From assembly GCF_030812855.1 (NCBI RefSeq), contig NZ_JAUSTK010000017.1, positions 38,024-102,023 of the forward strand: a stretch of DNA of 64,000 nucleotides, read 5' to 3'. The stretch is from Paenibacillus wynnii (lineage in GTDB: Bacteria > Bacillota > Bacilli > Paenibacillales > Paenibacillaceae). Positions 17,022 through 25,684 of the stretch are shown here, piece by piece. Within the stretch, counting starts at the first letter, position 1; every line of letters starts with the position of its first letter. The position numbers and the translations under genes were made by a program. A model generated the notes under the pieces. It saw only the letters and a list, made by a program, of their open reading frames with translations, searched no databases and was not told the origin of the DNA.

Positions 17022-17798
17022 ATGGGAGCGACCGCAACGGCAGTTGGGAAGTCTTTTCAAACGGAGCATTTAAGTATTTATTACGGCACATATGAAGCGG
17101 TAAAAGGGATCAGCTTACCCTTTGCTGAGAATACAGTGACTGCACTAATTGGCCCGTCCGGCTGCGGGAAATCAACATTTCTCCGTTCACTGAACCGGAT
17201 GAATGATGAAATTTCCGGATCCACAACGAAAGGGAGCATTTGGATCGACGGCATTGATATTAATGCACCGGGTACTGATGTTATCAAGCTTCGTCAAAAG
17301 ATCGGCATGGTCTGGCAGAAGCCAAATCCATTTTATAAATCTATTTATGATAATATTGCTTTTGGACCCAAATATCATGGCATAAAAGGTAAAAAGGCTT
17401 TAGATGAAATAGTTGAGAGTAGCCTAAGACGTGCTGCGCTGTGGGATGAGGTCAAAGATCGTCTGAAGGATTCAGCGCTGGCACTATCCGGCGGTCAGCA
17501 ACAGCGTCTGTGTATTGCAAGAGCGTTGTCTGTGAATCCGCAAATCCTACTGTTAGACGAACCTGCTTCTGCGCTTGATCCGGTTTCTACAGGTAAAATT
17601 GAGGAACTTATCAAGGAACTCAAGGAAGAACTGCGGATCGTGATCGTAACCCATAACATGCAGCAGGCTGCACGGATTTCAGATTATACAGCCTATTTCT
17701 ACCTTGGCTCACTTGTGGAGTATGATAAGACAGGCAAGGTCTTTACGAATCCGGAGAATCAAATGACCCAGGAATATATCATGGGCCGATTCGGTTGA
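17022..17798 (+). CDS. pstB: phosphate ABC transporter ATPase PstB
   Basis: 258 residues. Walker [10 protein letters not shown] (about 44-52), Q-loop MVWQKPNPF, signature LSGGQQQR, Walker [14 protein letters not shown] and switch His in [15 protein letters not shown] after Walker A and the [13 protein letters not shown] tail are typical PstB. GTAGGAGG precedes the ATG by 8 bases. No phoU follows; the operon ends at a terminator. Confidence 0.96.
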   Translation: MGATATAVGKSFQTEHLSIYYGTYEAVKGISLPFAENTVTALIGPSGCGKSTFLRSLNRMNDEISGSTTKGSIWIDGIDINAPGTDVIKLRQKIGMVWQKPNPFYKSIYDNIAFGPKYHGIKGKKALDEIVESSLRRAALWDEVKDRLKDSALALSGGQQQRLCIARALSVNPQILLLDEPASALDPVSTGKIEELIKELKEELRIVIVTHNMQQAARISDYTAYFYLGSLVEYDKTGKVFTNPENQMTQEYIMGRFG

Positions 17799-17831
17799 TG
17801 TTTGAAGTTAGGTAGAAGATTGAAGACGGAG

Positions 17832-17858
17832 CACTTTCCCTTTGGAAAGTGTTTTTTT
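17832..17858 (+). terminator. terminator of the pst operon
   Basis: CACTTTCC (17832-17839), loop CTTT, GGAAAGTG (17844-17851), then seven T. Confidence 0.92.
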
Positions 17859-17949
17859 AAGTAAAGAATGCAATATATATTGTACATTTTGGTAGTTATA
17901 GATTACAATGAGTTCAGATGGATAATTTATACATAAAGGGAGTCCTTAC

Positions 17950-18159
17950 ATGGGAGAACATAAGAATATGAAATTGAAGCTGGCACGCATCCAGAAGGAT
18001 CTCTCCCAAGAGCAGCTGGCAGAAGAAGTGGGTGTTACTAGGCAAACGATCGGTCTAATTGAAGCAGGAACCTACAATCCTTCCATCAAGTTATGTATTG
18101 CAATTTGCAGGACACTTAACACCAAATTAAATGATCTATTTTGGGAGGAAGAAGAATGA
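17950..18159 (+). CDS. small XRE-family helix-turn-helix regulator
   Basis: 69 residues, nearly all one HTH domain (ARIQKDLSQEQLAEEVGVTR, then QTIGLIEAG.YNPSIKLC). This compact type, common in Firmicutes, is often encoded just ahead of a small membrane protein, as here. AAGGGAG lies 7 bases ahead of the ATG. Its stop overlaps the next start (ATGA), so the pair is translationally coupled. Probably represses its own operon. Confidence 0.88.
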   Translation: MGEHKNMKLKLARIQKDLSQEQLAEEVGVTRQTIGLIEAGTYNPSIKLCIAICRTLNTKLNDLFWEEEE

Positions 18160-18620
18160 GGGAAAAAGGGATTAAGGATGAGCGGATTACAGCGAGTATA
18201 AAGCGTTATGAAGCACAAGGATTTCAGCTGCTTAGCGCACTATTGATGGCCAGCTTAGTTGTGAAGGTATTTATTTTAAAATGGGATGTAGAAGACTATG
18301 TAGACACGATGCTTATGCTTGTGATTTCAGGGTTATACGTAGAATTTCGTAAAATAAAAGATGGTCTGTATCTACTCCCCAATAAACAAGAAAATATCAA
18401 GAAAATGAAGAAGAGTAATTATATTGGAGGGGCTGTTGCAACTTTAATATGGGCTAGTATCATGTTTTTTTCTGATCTTACCGAGGGTGGAAATATGAAC
18501 ACTACACAAATCATAATGAAAACACTTGTTGGAGCTATTATATTTTATGTTGGATTTACCTGGTTACAGTGGTTTATGATCAAAAAGTCTAATAAAAATG
18601 CAAATAAAAACCTCGAATAA
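18156..18620 (+). CDS. four-helix membrane protein (DUF6773-like)
   Basis: 154 residues from ATG 18156, which overlaps the regulator stop; GGGAGG (18143-18148) is inside the regulator gene. The start IKDERI followed by a long helix, then four predicted membrane segments (about 24-42, 53-70, 95-112, 125-145) and a basic tail. It resembles the DUF6773-type proteins found with small XRE regulators; the name is from memory and less certain than the topology. Function unknown. Confidence 0.7.
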   Translation: MREKGIKDERITASIKRYEAQGFQLLSALLMASLVVKVFILKWDVEDYVDTMLMLVISGLYVEFRKIKDGLYLLPNKQENIKKMKKSNYIGGAVATLIWASIMFFSDLTEGGNMNTTQIIMKTLVGAIIFYVGFTWLQWFMIKKSNKNANKNLE

Positions 18621-18668
18621 CGGTTTAAATCCAAAACTAGTGGTTGATGAAATACCCTACTCCTTTAT

Positions 18669-18850
18669 GCGGACTGTATAGCCGCTATTTAATTCTTAAA
18701 GGGTCATGCGAATCCTATGCGGACTCAGGAGACACTATTTAATTAAAAACAGCCTCTTTTGGTAAGAAAACTACTCAATAGCGTCCCTGGAGTCCGTATA
18801 AATTATTAATCGTCCAATTTTGCTCAAATAGGGTCTTCTCTGTCCGTTTA
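18669..18850. repeat. short dispersed repeat array, locus B
   Basis: Four copies of the unit also seen at 3695-3836: two inverted (18669-18693 and 18719-18744), then two direct (18774-18799 and 18822-18850). Each carries a CGGAC or GTCCG end and an AATAG-type end. The order lets the inner pair and the outer pair base-pair as a nested hairpin. The array fills most of the gene-free stretch 18621-18968. Confidence 0.65.
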
Positions 18851-18968
18851 AGCCCAGGTTCTCTCTTTTAAGTTAGACATGTCTCTTGGTCAACTCCTAA
18901 TTTTGAGTTTGAGCTCGAATAACATGTTCAAATAAAAAGAATGAGTCTTAGCTTTACTTAACTGCCTC

Positions 18969-19018
18969 TTGAAAAACTAATGTCATTAGTTTATATTGTA
19001 ACTAATACCATTAGTTAC
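18969..19018 (+). promoter_or_regulatory. promoter with two TetR-type operators
   Basis: TTGAAA (18969-18974), 17 bases, TATATT (18992-18997). A perfect palindrome AAACTAATG-T-CATTAGTTT (18974-18992) fills the spacer. A second, GTAACTAAT-ACC-ATTAGTTAC (18998-19018), covers the start site. Both share the half-site ACTAAT and their centres are 25 bp apart. This is a textbook repressor arrangement, most simply for the TetR protein encoded second in this operon. Confidence 0.8.
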
Positions 19019-19031
19019 GGGAGGGATTATA

Positions 19032-19742
19032 ATGCGCATTACTCGTGAAGGATATTTGCTACAGCTAACTTGGATGCCAAGATTTTTTCCAGTGAATTGT
19101 TATCTTATTGAGGAAGAGGATGGGTTGACTCTTATTGATGCGGCACTGCCCTTCAGTGTAAAGGGAATTCTTCGCACGGTGAAGGGTTTGGATAAGGAAA
19201 TTACGAGAATCATATTAACGCATGCACATGAAGACCATGTAGGTGCGTTGGACGGAGTGAAACAACAATTTCCGGAAGCGAAAGTGTACATTTCAGAACG
19301 GGATTCAGCATTGTTAAAAGGAGATATATCACTTCGACCCGGTGAGCCTTCGACTCCTATCCGGGGGGGAGTTCCAAAAAAGGTCACCACAAAACCTGAT
19401 ATTCTTTTACACGATGGCGATAAAGTAGGTTCTTTACTATCAATAAGTACTCCCGGACATACTCCAGGATCTATGTCATTTCTAGACAGTCGAAGCGGGG
19501 CAATTATTACTGGTGATGCTTTTCAGACCTTTCGGGGAACGGCTGTATCCGGTACGATTGTCCCTTGGTTTCCCTTCCCGGCAATGGCAACGTGGAATAA
19601 GGAAGCTGCTTTAGCCAGTGCATTCAAGATTCTTGACGCATCGCCCTCATTACTTGCAGTGGGACACGGGAATTTACTCAAGCAGCCGCGTGAGAAGTTA
19701 CAGGCAGCCATTGATGTAGCTATGAAAAAAGGAGTGAAATAA
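19032..19742 (+). CDS. MBL-fold metallo-hydrolase
   Basis: 236 residues. The metal-binding signature THAHEDHVG (about 62-70), followed by STPGHTPGS, SGAIITGDAF and VGHGN, gives the full set of zinc ligands of the metallo-beta-lactamase fold. VNCYLIEEEDGLTLIDA at the N-terminus is usual for the glyoxalase II-like branch. Substrate not predictable. It is the first gene of a two-gene unit with the TetR regulator five bases downstream. Confidence 0.9.
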   Translation: MRITREGYLLQLTWMPRFFPVNCYLIEEEDGLTLIDAALPFSVKGILRTVKGLDKEITRIILTHAHEDHVGALDGVKQQFPEAKVYISERDSALLKGDISLRPGEPSTPIRGGVPKKVTTKPDILLHDGDKVGSLLSISTPGHTPGSMSFLDSRSGAIITGDAFQTFRGTAVSGTIVPWFPFPAMATWNKEAALASAFKILDASPSLLAVGHGNLLKQPREKLQAAIDVAMKKGVK

Positions 19743-19747
19743 AGCTT

Positions 19748-20326
19748 ATGTCACCCCGCGTAGGTCTGGATACAAAGACTATAGTTAGTGCCGCAGCGCA
19801 AATTGCTGATGAATTTGGAATAGAGGAAGTTACCTTAGCAGCTCTTGCAGCCAAGTTAGGAGTTCGTTCACCATCTTTGTATAATCATATCAGTGGGTTA
19901 CAGAGCTTGCGTACGCAGCTTGCCATTTATGGATTAGAGCAGCTCTATGAAATGATGTCTGAAGCAGCCAAGGGGGCGAACGGTTCAACGGCTGTTCATG
20001 CCATGGGACTAGCTTATGTGAATTTTTCCCGGAGTCATCCAGGTCTATATGAGACCACCTTAAGAGCGCCTGAGGGACAGAATGCAGAGCTGGCAGCCAT
20101 AAGTGATAAGATTTTATCGTTAATAATCCTTGTCCTTCAGGTTTATCATTTGGGAGAAGAGGGTACGATTCATGCAGTAAGAGGTTTAAGGAGCATATTG
20201 CACGGATTCGCTTCTCTTGAGCATAAGGGAGGCTTCGGCATGCCGCTGGATTCTAATGTAAGCCTGTCCCGCCTAATTGACACATTTATCGCTGGAATTG
20301 GCAGGATGAACTCTGAAGGTGAATGA
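19748..20326 (+). CDS. TetR/AcrR-family repressor
   Basis: 192 residues. N-terminal TetR HTH (IADEFGIEEVTLAALAAKLG, then VRSPSLYNHI). The C-terminal half, with FSRSHPGLYETTLRAPEG, resembles the WHG-type ligand domain. The ribosome site is in the end of the MBL gene (GGAG near 19730), somewhat far from the ATG. Most likely autoregulates the operon through the two ACTAAT palindromes at 18974-19018. Confidence 0.88.
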   Translation: MSPRVGLDTKTIVSAAAQIADEFGIEEVTLAALAAKLGVRSPSLYNHISGLQSLRTQLAIYGLEQLYEMMSEAAKGANGSTAVHAMGLAYVNFSRSHPGLYETTLRAPEGQNAELAAISDKILSLIILVLQVYHLGEEGTIHAVRGLRSILHGFASLEHKGGFGMPLDSNVSLSRLIDTFIAGIGRMNSEGE

Positions 20327-20374
20327 TCTAAGTCAGAGTGACACAATATTCGTTAATAAGGAGATGACAATCTA

Positions 20375-21067
20375 TTGATAAACAGTGAAGCTCAACAGGG
20401 CGGAATTACGACCTATGATGAGGCAGCAAATATTATATCGGAGATCGGCATTTTACCGCTGGCTACACTTCTCCCGGACCACCCATCGCTGAATAGTCTA
20501 ACAAAAGCAGAGAACTGGCACACTGGCTCTGAGTTGGACCCGTGGGCTTGGCGCGCTCGTTTTCCTGGGGAAGGAATTGCGGCTTATGGCAAATTTATTA
20601 AGAAGAAAGCGATCCTGATCTCGAAGGAGTGGTTTCCTGCCTATGTCGCAGCTTTAGGAAGTGGATCTACCCTTGAAGAACGTTATAAGAATGGACTTTG
20701 CAGCAGAGAAGCCTTGACTTTATTCCGTATCATTCGTGAGGATGAAGGTATTGAGACTCGGAGACTTCGTACAGAAGCCGACATGAAAGCCACGGAAAAG
20801 AAAACGGCGTTCGACAACGCGGTTACGGAGCTCCAGGGCACGTTGGACATTGTAATATCAGGTGTAGATGAACGAAAGAATGCAGAGGGTGAGAAGAGCG
20901 GATGGAACAGTACATCCTTTGAGACAGTTTCGCATTGGATGGAAGATAGCGGAATTTCGCCCTTCAAAGGGACTCGAACGGAAGCCAAAGAGTGGCTGAA
21001 ATCGGAGATGGATAAAGTATGGTCTCCTGCGGCTAAGACATGGATGTATAAAGCATGGAAATGGTAA
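20375..21067 (+). CDS. AlkZ-related protein
   Basis: 230 residues from TTG 20375, with AAGGAGATGA ahead. The segment WHTGSELDPWAWRARFPGEG, then IAAYGKFIKKKAILISKEW, is the hallmark of the AlkZ-related family, and ENAVTELQ/DNAVTELQ with a GWNS.SFETV block follows. AlkZ enzymes are winged-helix DNA glycosylases that remove bulky adducts; the short relatives, as here, lack a proven activity. Probably a single-gene unit. No terminator is evident downstream. Confidence 0.68.
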   Translation: MINSEAQQGGITTYDEAANIISEIGILPLATLLPDHPSLNSLTKAENWHTGSELDPWAWRARFPGEGIAAYGKFIKKKAILISKEWFPAYVAALGSGSTLEERYKNGLCSREALTLFRIIREDEGIETRRLRTEADMKATEKKTAFDNAVTELQGTLDIVISGVDERKNAEGEKSGWNSTSFETVSHWMEDSGISPFKGTRTEAKEWLKSEMDKVWSPAAKTWMYKAWKW

Positions 21068-21177
21068 GTAAATAGGCTGCTCAATGCAAACAAAAAAGGC
21101 TACTCACTGCTCTGTACGAATAGAGCTAGGATTAGCCGTAAGCGCTTTCGAATTTGAACCGTTGATTGTTCATGAAC

Positions 21178-21354
21178 TTATAGCATGGGCAGGATATACT
21201 GAACCAGAAAGTACAGAAATCCAAAAAACAGGATGACATAGGCGGTGTATTTAATCGCATTGGAAGCTACAATGCTGGAATCAGTGGTATGGTATTCTTC
21301 CTTACGTTCCATTTCTACTCTTTCGACTTCATTTTTGTACGGGTCTTTCATCAT
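21178..21354 (-). CDS. small single-pass membrane protein
   Basis: 58 residues from ATG 21354, chosen because AAGGAGG lies 8 bases ahead; the frame runs open upstream to 21420 without a ribosome site. A charged N-terminal half (DPYKNEVERVEMERKEEYH) is followed by one hydrophobic helix (IKYTAYVILFFGFLYFLVQY, about 34-53) at the C-terminus. I do not recognise the family. The clear ribosome site and tail-anchored layout support it as real. Confidence 0.65.
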   Translation of the reverse strand: MMKDPYKNEVERVEMERKEEYHTTDSSIVASNAIKYTAYVILFFGFLYFLVQYILPML

Positions 21355-21493
21355 GTCAACCGCCTCCTTAGAAGTGTTATTCCTTGACTCTATTGTGACA
21401 CTTTTGTGAATAAATTTCAACAGATTTGTGAATAAAGTTTGAACAAAAGTTCAAATTTGGACTAATATGCGTGTGAAATACGTATTTAGGCCA

Positions 21494-21544
21494 AAAACAA
21501 CCCGTTCAACCCCTAGAAAAGAGGGACGTGAACGGGTTGTTTTG
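21494..21544 (-). terminator. terminator of the aminopeptidase pair
   Basis: AACAACCCGTTCA (21496-21508) pairs with TGAACGGGTTGTT (21529-21541), flanked by A-runs and T-runs on both sides, so it could work in both directions. It lies just past the end of the minus-strand peptidase gene. Confidence 0.8.
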
Positions 21545-21573
21545 TGTTAACTTTCATTTGTCAAATGAATGGA

Positions 21574-22803
21574 TTAGGCCCAATTCCCATTACGGAAGAT
21601 CGGTTCAGCAGTACCATCATCTGTAATTCCATCGATATTCATGTCTGATGTACCCATCATAAAGTCTACATGAATGAGACTTTGATTCATCCCTTTATTC
21701 AGCAACTGCTCTTTGCTCATTGCAGTGCCTTCTTGAAGGGTAAAGGCATAAGCAGCTCCAAGAGCCAGGTGACAAGATGCATTTTCATCATACAACGTCG
21801 TGTAGTAGAGAATTCCGCTCTCCGAAATAGGGGAATGAAAGGGGACAAGGGCAACCTCACCGAAATAAGAGGCTCCATCGTCCATGGATAAAAGGGTAGT
21901 TAACGTATCTAGACCTACCTCTGCGGTATAGGCTGTAACCTTGCCGCTCTCGAGTGTCAAAGTAAAGCGGTCAATAATATTACCGCCATAGCTGAGCGGC
22001 TTGGTGCTTGAAACCGTACCGTTGGCTCCAGTCTTAAGCGGCGCAGTGAAAACCTCTTCGGTAGGGATGTTAGCGAGAAAAGGAATACCGCGATCGTTCA
22101 CAGTCCCGGCCTGACACCAGATATGACCCTCAGGAAGTTCTATAGTGAGATCTGTACCGGGTGCAATATAATGAAGACTGCGGTATTTCTTATCATTTAG
22201 AAGATCACATCTATGCTTCAGACCTTCCAAATGGAGGCGCCAAGCTTCTATCGGATCTGCTTGATCGGCGCGTACAACTTTGAAAATAGCATCCCACAGA
22301 AGGTCGACTTGCTGTTCCTTAGGTGCATTAGGGAACACTTTGGCTGCCCAGGATGGGGAAGGGAAAGCCAGACCGCTCCAGCTGGCATGATTGCCCATGA
22401 GCAGCTCCCGATAACCGGACAGAGCTTGGCCGGTAGTCTTCTGGTGGTCAGCGATCCGGCTGGATTCAACACCGCTTAGCAGGTCCGGATCAGCAGAGAT
22501 GATGGTAAGAAAGGCGGCTCCATTCCGCGCCATATCCTCCAATTCATCAGCCTGCCACTTTGGAGGCTCAAGAAAGGACTCCGAAGGGGCCAAATCATAT
22601 CGCGTACGAGTAACGATTTCATCGCTATAATTAACCTTCACAAGCTGTGCCCCGGCTTCATAAGCTTTTCTTACAACTAAACGAACCAGCTCCGCAGAGG
22701 CTATATCGGCATTTACAACAAGCTTTTGTCCAGGTTGGATATTCACACCTATTTTTACCGCCAGTAATGCGTAATTCTCCAGCTTTTGTTTGAAATCCAA
22801 CAT
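21574..22803 (-). CDS. M29 family aminopeptidase (copy 2)
   Basis: 409 residues from ATG 22803, with GGAGG 7 bases ahead. Cytosolic metallo-aminopeptidase of the thermophilic (AmpS/AmpT/PepS) M29 family. Conserved blocks: HYIAPGTDLTIELPEGHIW, PTEEVFTAP, STKPLSYGGNIID, GEVALVPFHSPIS, LYDENASCHLALG and IHVDFMMG.SDMNIDG, which hold the metal ligands. A tandem paralogue lies 16 bases upstream with the same blocks throughout, so the pair arose by duplication and is cotranscribed. Confidence 0.93.
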   Translation of the reverse strand: MLDFKQKLENYALLAVKIGVNIQPGQKLVVNADIASAELVRLVVRKAYEAGAQLVKVNYSDEIVTRTRYDLAPSESFLEPPKWQADELEDMARNGAAFLTIISADPDLLSGVESSRIADHQKTTGQALSGYRELLMGNHASWSGLAFPSPSWAAKVFPNAPKEQQVDLLWDAIFKVVRADQADPIEAWRLHLEGLKHRCDLLNDKKYRSLHYIAPGTDLTIELPEGHIWCQAGTVNDRGIPFLANIPTEEVFTAPLKTGANGTVSSTKPLSYGGNIIDRFTLTLESGKVTAYTAEVGLDTLTTLLSMDDGASYFGEVALVPFHSPISESGILYYTTLYDENASCHLALGAAYAFTLQEGTAMSKEQLLNKGMNQSLIHVDFMMGTSDMNIDGITDDGTAEPIFRNGNWA

Positions 22804-22819
22804 AAGGAACCCTCCTATT

Positions 22820-24052
22820 TTAAAATGCCCAGTTTCCGTTAAGGAACACCGGTTCTTCAACACCGTCGGCTGTAATGCCGTAGATGTTCATTTCTGCTGA
22901 ACCGATCATAAAATCTACATGGGTAACACTAGTGTTAAGACCGTGCTCAATCAACTGTTCTTGGGTCATTTCCTTGCCGCCTTCCAAACAAAAGGCATAA
23001 GCGGTACCAATAGCCAGATGATTAGAAGCATTTTCATCAAAGAGGGTATTATAGTACAAAATATTAGATTCCGAGATCGGTGAACGATGAGGAACCAGCG
23101 CTACTTCACCAAGATATTTAGCACCTTCATCGAGACTGATCAGATGCTCAAGGGTTTCTTGACCTTTCTCTGCCGTTACATGAGTAATCCGGCCGTTCTC
23201 GAAAGTAATCGAAAACCCGTCAATGATGTTTCCGCCATAGCTAAGCGGTTTTGTACTTCGTACTACGCCGTTCACACCGGTCTTGAGTGGAGCCGTAAAT
23301 ACTTCTTCTGTAGGCATGTTGGCCACAAAGGAATGCCCCTTAGCGTTAATACTATCTCCTTGGGCCCACAGATGTCCTTCCGGAAGTTCAATGCTTAGAT
23401 CGGTACCTGGAGCTATGTAGTGCAATTTTTTATACTTTTTGGCGTTGAGTACATTTGATTTTTGCTCCAGATTGATTAAATGCTCGTGCCAAGCAGCCAC
23501 TGGATCTTCACGGTCAATTCTTACGGTGTGGAAAATGGCCTCCCATAGTTTTTCTACACGTTCCTCTGCAGGGATATCAGGGAATACTTTATCCGCCCAG
23601 TTTTGCGATGGAATGGCAACAAGACACCAGCTCACTTTATCAGACATTTGCATCTCACGGTATTTGGTTAGAGCGGCTCCGCGTGTTTTTTGAAAATTAG
23701 CAATCCGTTCTGGTTCGATCCCTTTCAACGCATCGGGATTCTCTGCAAGCACAGTTAGGAATGCCGCACCGTTCTCAGCCAATTCTGTCATTTCACCTGC
23801 GAACCAGGTCGGCGCTTTAGTAAACGTTTCCGGGGCTGCATGCTCGAACTGCTGGCGAGTTATACTTTCATCGTTCCAATTTACTTTCACAAGACTGGCT
23901 CCCACAGCATACGCTTTGGCAGTAATTAGACGTACGAAATCCGCAGCCACAATCGGTGCACTCACTACCAGTGTTTGACCCGGTTGAACATTAATACCGA
24001 TTTGTATGGCTAGATCGGCATATTTTTGCAGCTGAATTTGAAAATTACTCAT
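22820..24052 (-). CDS. M29 family aminopeptidase (copy 1)
   Basis: 410 residues from ATG 24052 (GGAGG 8 bases ahead; the extra five codons to 24067 lack a site). Same family and motifs as the downstream copy: HYIAPGTDLSIELPEGHLW, PTEEVFTAPLKTG, GEVALVPHRSPIS, LFDENASNHLAIG and THVDFMIGSAEMNIYG. By eye well over half of the residues are identical between copies. First gene of the pair. M29 enzymes take many N-terminal residues, so the two may differ in preference. Confidence 0.93.
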   Translation of the reverse strand: MSNFQIQLQKYADLAIQIGINVQPGQTLVVSAPIVAADFVRLITAKAYAVGASLVKVNWNDESITRQQFEHAAPETFTKAPTWFAGEMTELAENGAAFLTVLAENPDALKGIEPERIANFQKTRGAALTKYREMQMSDKVSWCLVAIPSQNWADKVFPDIPAEERVEKLWEAIFHTVRIDREDPVAAWHEHLINLEQKSNVLNAKKYKKLHYIAPGTDLSIELPEGHLWAQGDSINAKGHSFVANMPTEEVFTAPLKTGVNGVVRSTKPLSYGGNIIDGFSITFENGRITHVTAEKGQETLEHLISLDEGAKYLGEVALVPHRSPISESNILYYNTLFDENASNHLAIGTAYAFCLEGGKEMTQEQLIEHGLNTSVTHVDFMIGSAEMNIYGITADGVEEPVFLNGNWAF

Positions 24053-24207
24053 GAAAGTTTCCTCCAATTTCTAAATAGTAAGCATTGTACTAAATTATTA
24101 ACCGCCGGAAGAAAAAAGTCAATTGAGGACAAGGGGAGGGATTTACGATCATTTCAATGATATACTGTGAGTGGTAAGTGATCATATTTGAAGGGAAGAT
24201 ATTAGGT

Positions 24208-24483
24208 ATGACAATTAAGATATTAGGTTCGGAAATGCGTCGTCACGAGGATAGAAGCTTTGTTGGGAAGACCATATTCAGTATGGACAATCATAAAGCG
24301 AACTATGAAATCACCTTTTTCAGTACTAGAGGCACGGAGTGGGATTACAGTCTTAGCTTCGCTGGTGAACCTGGAAGTGAGGAAGAGATGCTGCAGACGG
24401 ATGCTTTGCTCGAAACTAATGATGATATCTACAATGAGTTACTAGACGCAGCCTTGGATGCACAGGAAGTTGAAGGGGAATAA
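24208..24483 (+). CDS. small acidic hypothetical protein
   Basis: 91 residues from ATG 24208 (GAAGGGAAG upstream; the frame opens at GTG 24178 without a site). Beta-rich N-terminal half (TIKILGSEMRRHEDRSFVGK, then YEITFFSTRGTEWDYSL) and an acidic helical tail (ETNDDIYNELLDAALDAQEV). No membrane segment or signal. I do not recognise the family. Confidence 0.6.
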   Translation: MTIKILGSEMRRHEDRSFVGKTIFSMDNHKANYEITFFSTRGTEWDYSLSFAGEPGSEEEMLQTDALLETNDDIYNELLDAALDAQEVEGE

Positions 24484-24606
24484 CACATGCCGGCGGCAAC
24501 CAGTCGCCGGGTATTATCTCGTTCTATTTTTATAGAAGGAAAATGACTTTTTTTATCGAATTGGTTAAGCTAATGCCAGCCTGATCTTCCAATAGGAGGT
24601 TATACA

Positions 24607-24960
24607 GTGACAAGTCCAATTCTCAATCAGATCGGTGCAGTTTTTATACCTGTAAGTGATATAGAAAGATCCAAGCAATGGTATTGCAATCTATTGGGGC
24701 TGCCGATTGAAGAAGAAGTCCTATTCGGACATTTGTACGTGGTTCCTATGGAAGGGCCGGGAATTGTGCTTGATAGTAGAATCTTTACAAGAGAGTGTGT
24801 GTTGAATGCTCCAGCCTTTCATTTGAACACCAGAGATATTGATGCAGCCTATGATTTTGTGAAGGCATGCGGAGCAGAGATTCTGACGGATATCGAACAT
24901 GACCATTGGTTCAACTTCAAGGATCCTGATGGGAATGTACTGATGATTTGCCGCTGCTGA
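24607..24960 (+). CDS. VOC-family (glyoxalase-like) protein
   Basis: 117 residues forming one vicinal-oxygen-chelate unit: GAVFIPVSDIERSKQWYCNL, LGLPIEEE, AFHLNTRDIDAAYDFVKACG and HDHWFNFKDPDGNVLMIC (the last with the C-terminal metal-ligand region). GTG start with AGGAGG ahead. Could be a resistance-type or isomerase-type VOC; the substrate cannot be told. Followed closely by a GNAT gene. Confidence 0.85.
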   Translation: MTSPILNQIGAVFIPVSDIERSKQWYCNLLGLPIEEEVLFGHLYVVPMEGPGIVLDSRIFTRECVLNAPAFHLNTRDIDAAYDFVKACGAEILTDIEHDHWFNFKDPDGNVLMICRC

Positions 24961-24988
24961 TATGATTTATCCTAGGAGATGACTCTAA

Positions 24989-25495
24989 ATGATGATTACC
25001 ATTAGAAAACTGGTGCCAGAGGACTCGGTGCAGTTACTACATTTACAGCATCAGTTGGATGAGGAATCTTCCTTCATGCTGCTTGAGCCTGATGAAAGAC
25101 AGAGCGGTCTGCAGCAGGTTAGGGAAATGATAGAAAATTTTATGATGGCAGAGACCTCAGTCCTTGTTGGTGCAGAGGTAGACGGGGGGCTTGTTGGATT
25201 CATATCCCTAAGAGGGGGCACCGTACGCCGAAATCGACATAGTGCTTACGTTGTAATCGGAATTCTGAAGCAATATCAGGGTGTAGGTATTGGAACAGCA
25301 TTGTTTCATGAAATGGACGAATGGGCCTTAGAACATCAAGTTATTCGTCTTGAGCTTACAGTCATGACCCATAATGATCGAGCCTTGGCCTTATATGTTA
25401 AAAGCGGTTTTGCGATCGAAGGAACAAGAGTGAAGTCGCTTAAAGTGAATGGACAATGGGTGGATGAGTATTACATGGGTAAAATTATAGAATAG
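24989..25495 (+). CDS. GNAT-family N-acetyltransferase
   Basis: 168 residues. The acetyl-CoA binding motif appears as VVIGILKQYQGVGIGTALFH (motif A) and is followed by RLELTVMTHNDRALALYVKS and GF.IEGTR (motif B), the pattern of RimI/ribosomal-protein-like and small-molecule acetyltransferases. AGGAGATGA lies ahead of ATG 24989. Substrate unknown. Probably cotranscribed with the VOC gene, 28 bases apart. Confidence 0.88.
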   Translation: MMITIRKLVPEDSVQLLHLQHQLDEESSFMLLEPDERQSGLQQVREMIENFMMAETSVLVGAEVDGGLVGFISLRGGTVRRNRHSAYVVIGILKQYQGVGIGTALFHEMDEWALEHQVIRLELTVMTHNDRALALYVKSGFAIEGTRVKSLKVNGQWVDEYYMGKIIE

Positions 25496-25581
25496 TCTTC
25501 AAACTGAATACATAATCTGGGGTCCTGTGAGGGGACCACACAAACAAGAAAGACTCATCAGTAAATTGAGACGAAATCGTA

Positions 25582-25612
25582 AAGGAGGTGGCATAATTGC
25601 CGCCTTTTTTTT
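25582..25612 (+). terminator. terminator after the GNAT gene
   Basis: GGTGGCA (25587-25593) pairs with TGCCGCC (25598-25604) with one G-T pair, followed by eight T. A second small hairpin (GGTCC/GGACC) lies near 25520. Confidence 0.8.
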
Positions 25613-25684
25613 GTGGGAATGAGTTCAAACATATAATTAAAGCCAAATTAAAACTTTGTACGTCTAATAGATGTAAGCCATACA

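Noticed and set aside
25620..25684. ECF-type autoregulatory promoter ahead of the sigma gene
   Set aside because: A CGTC element is present at 25661, but no AAC-type -35 box lies at the required 16-17 bp.
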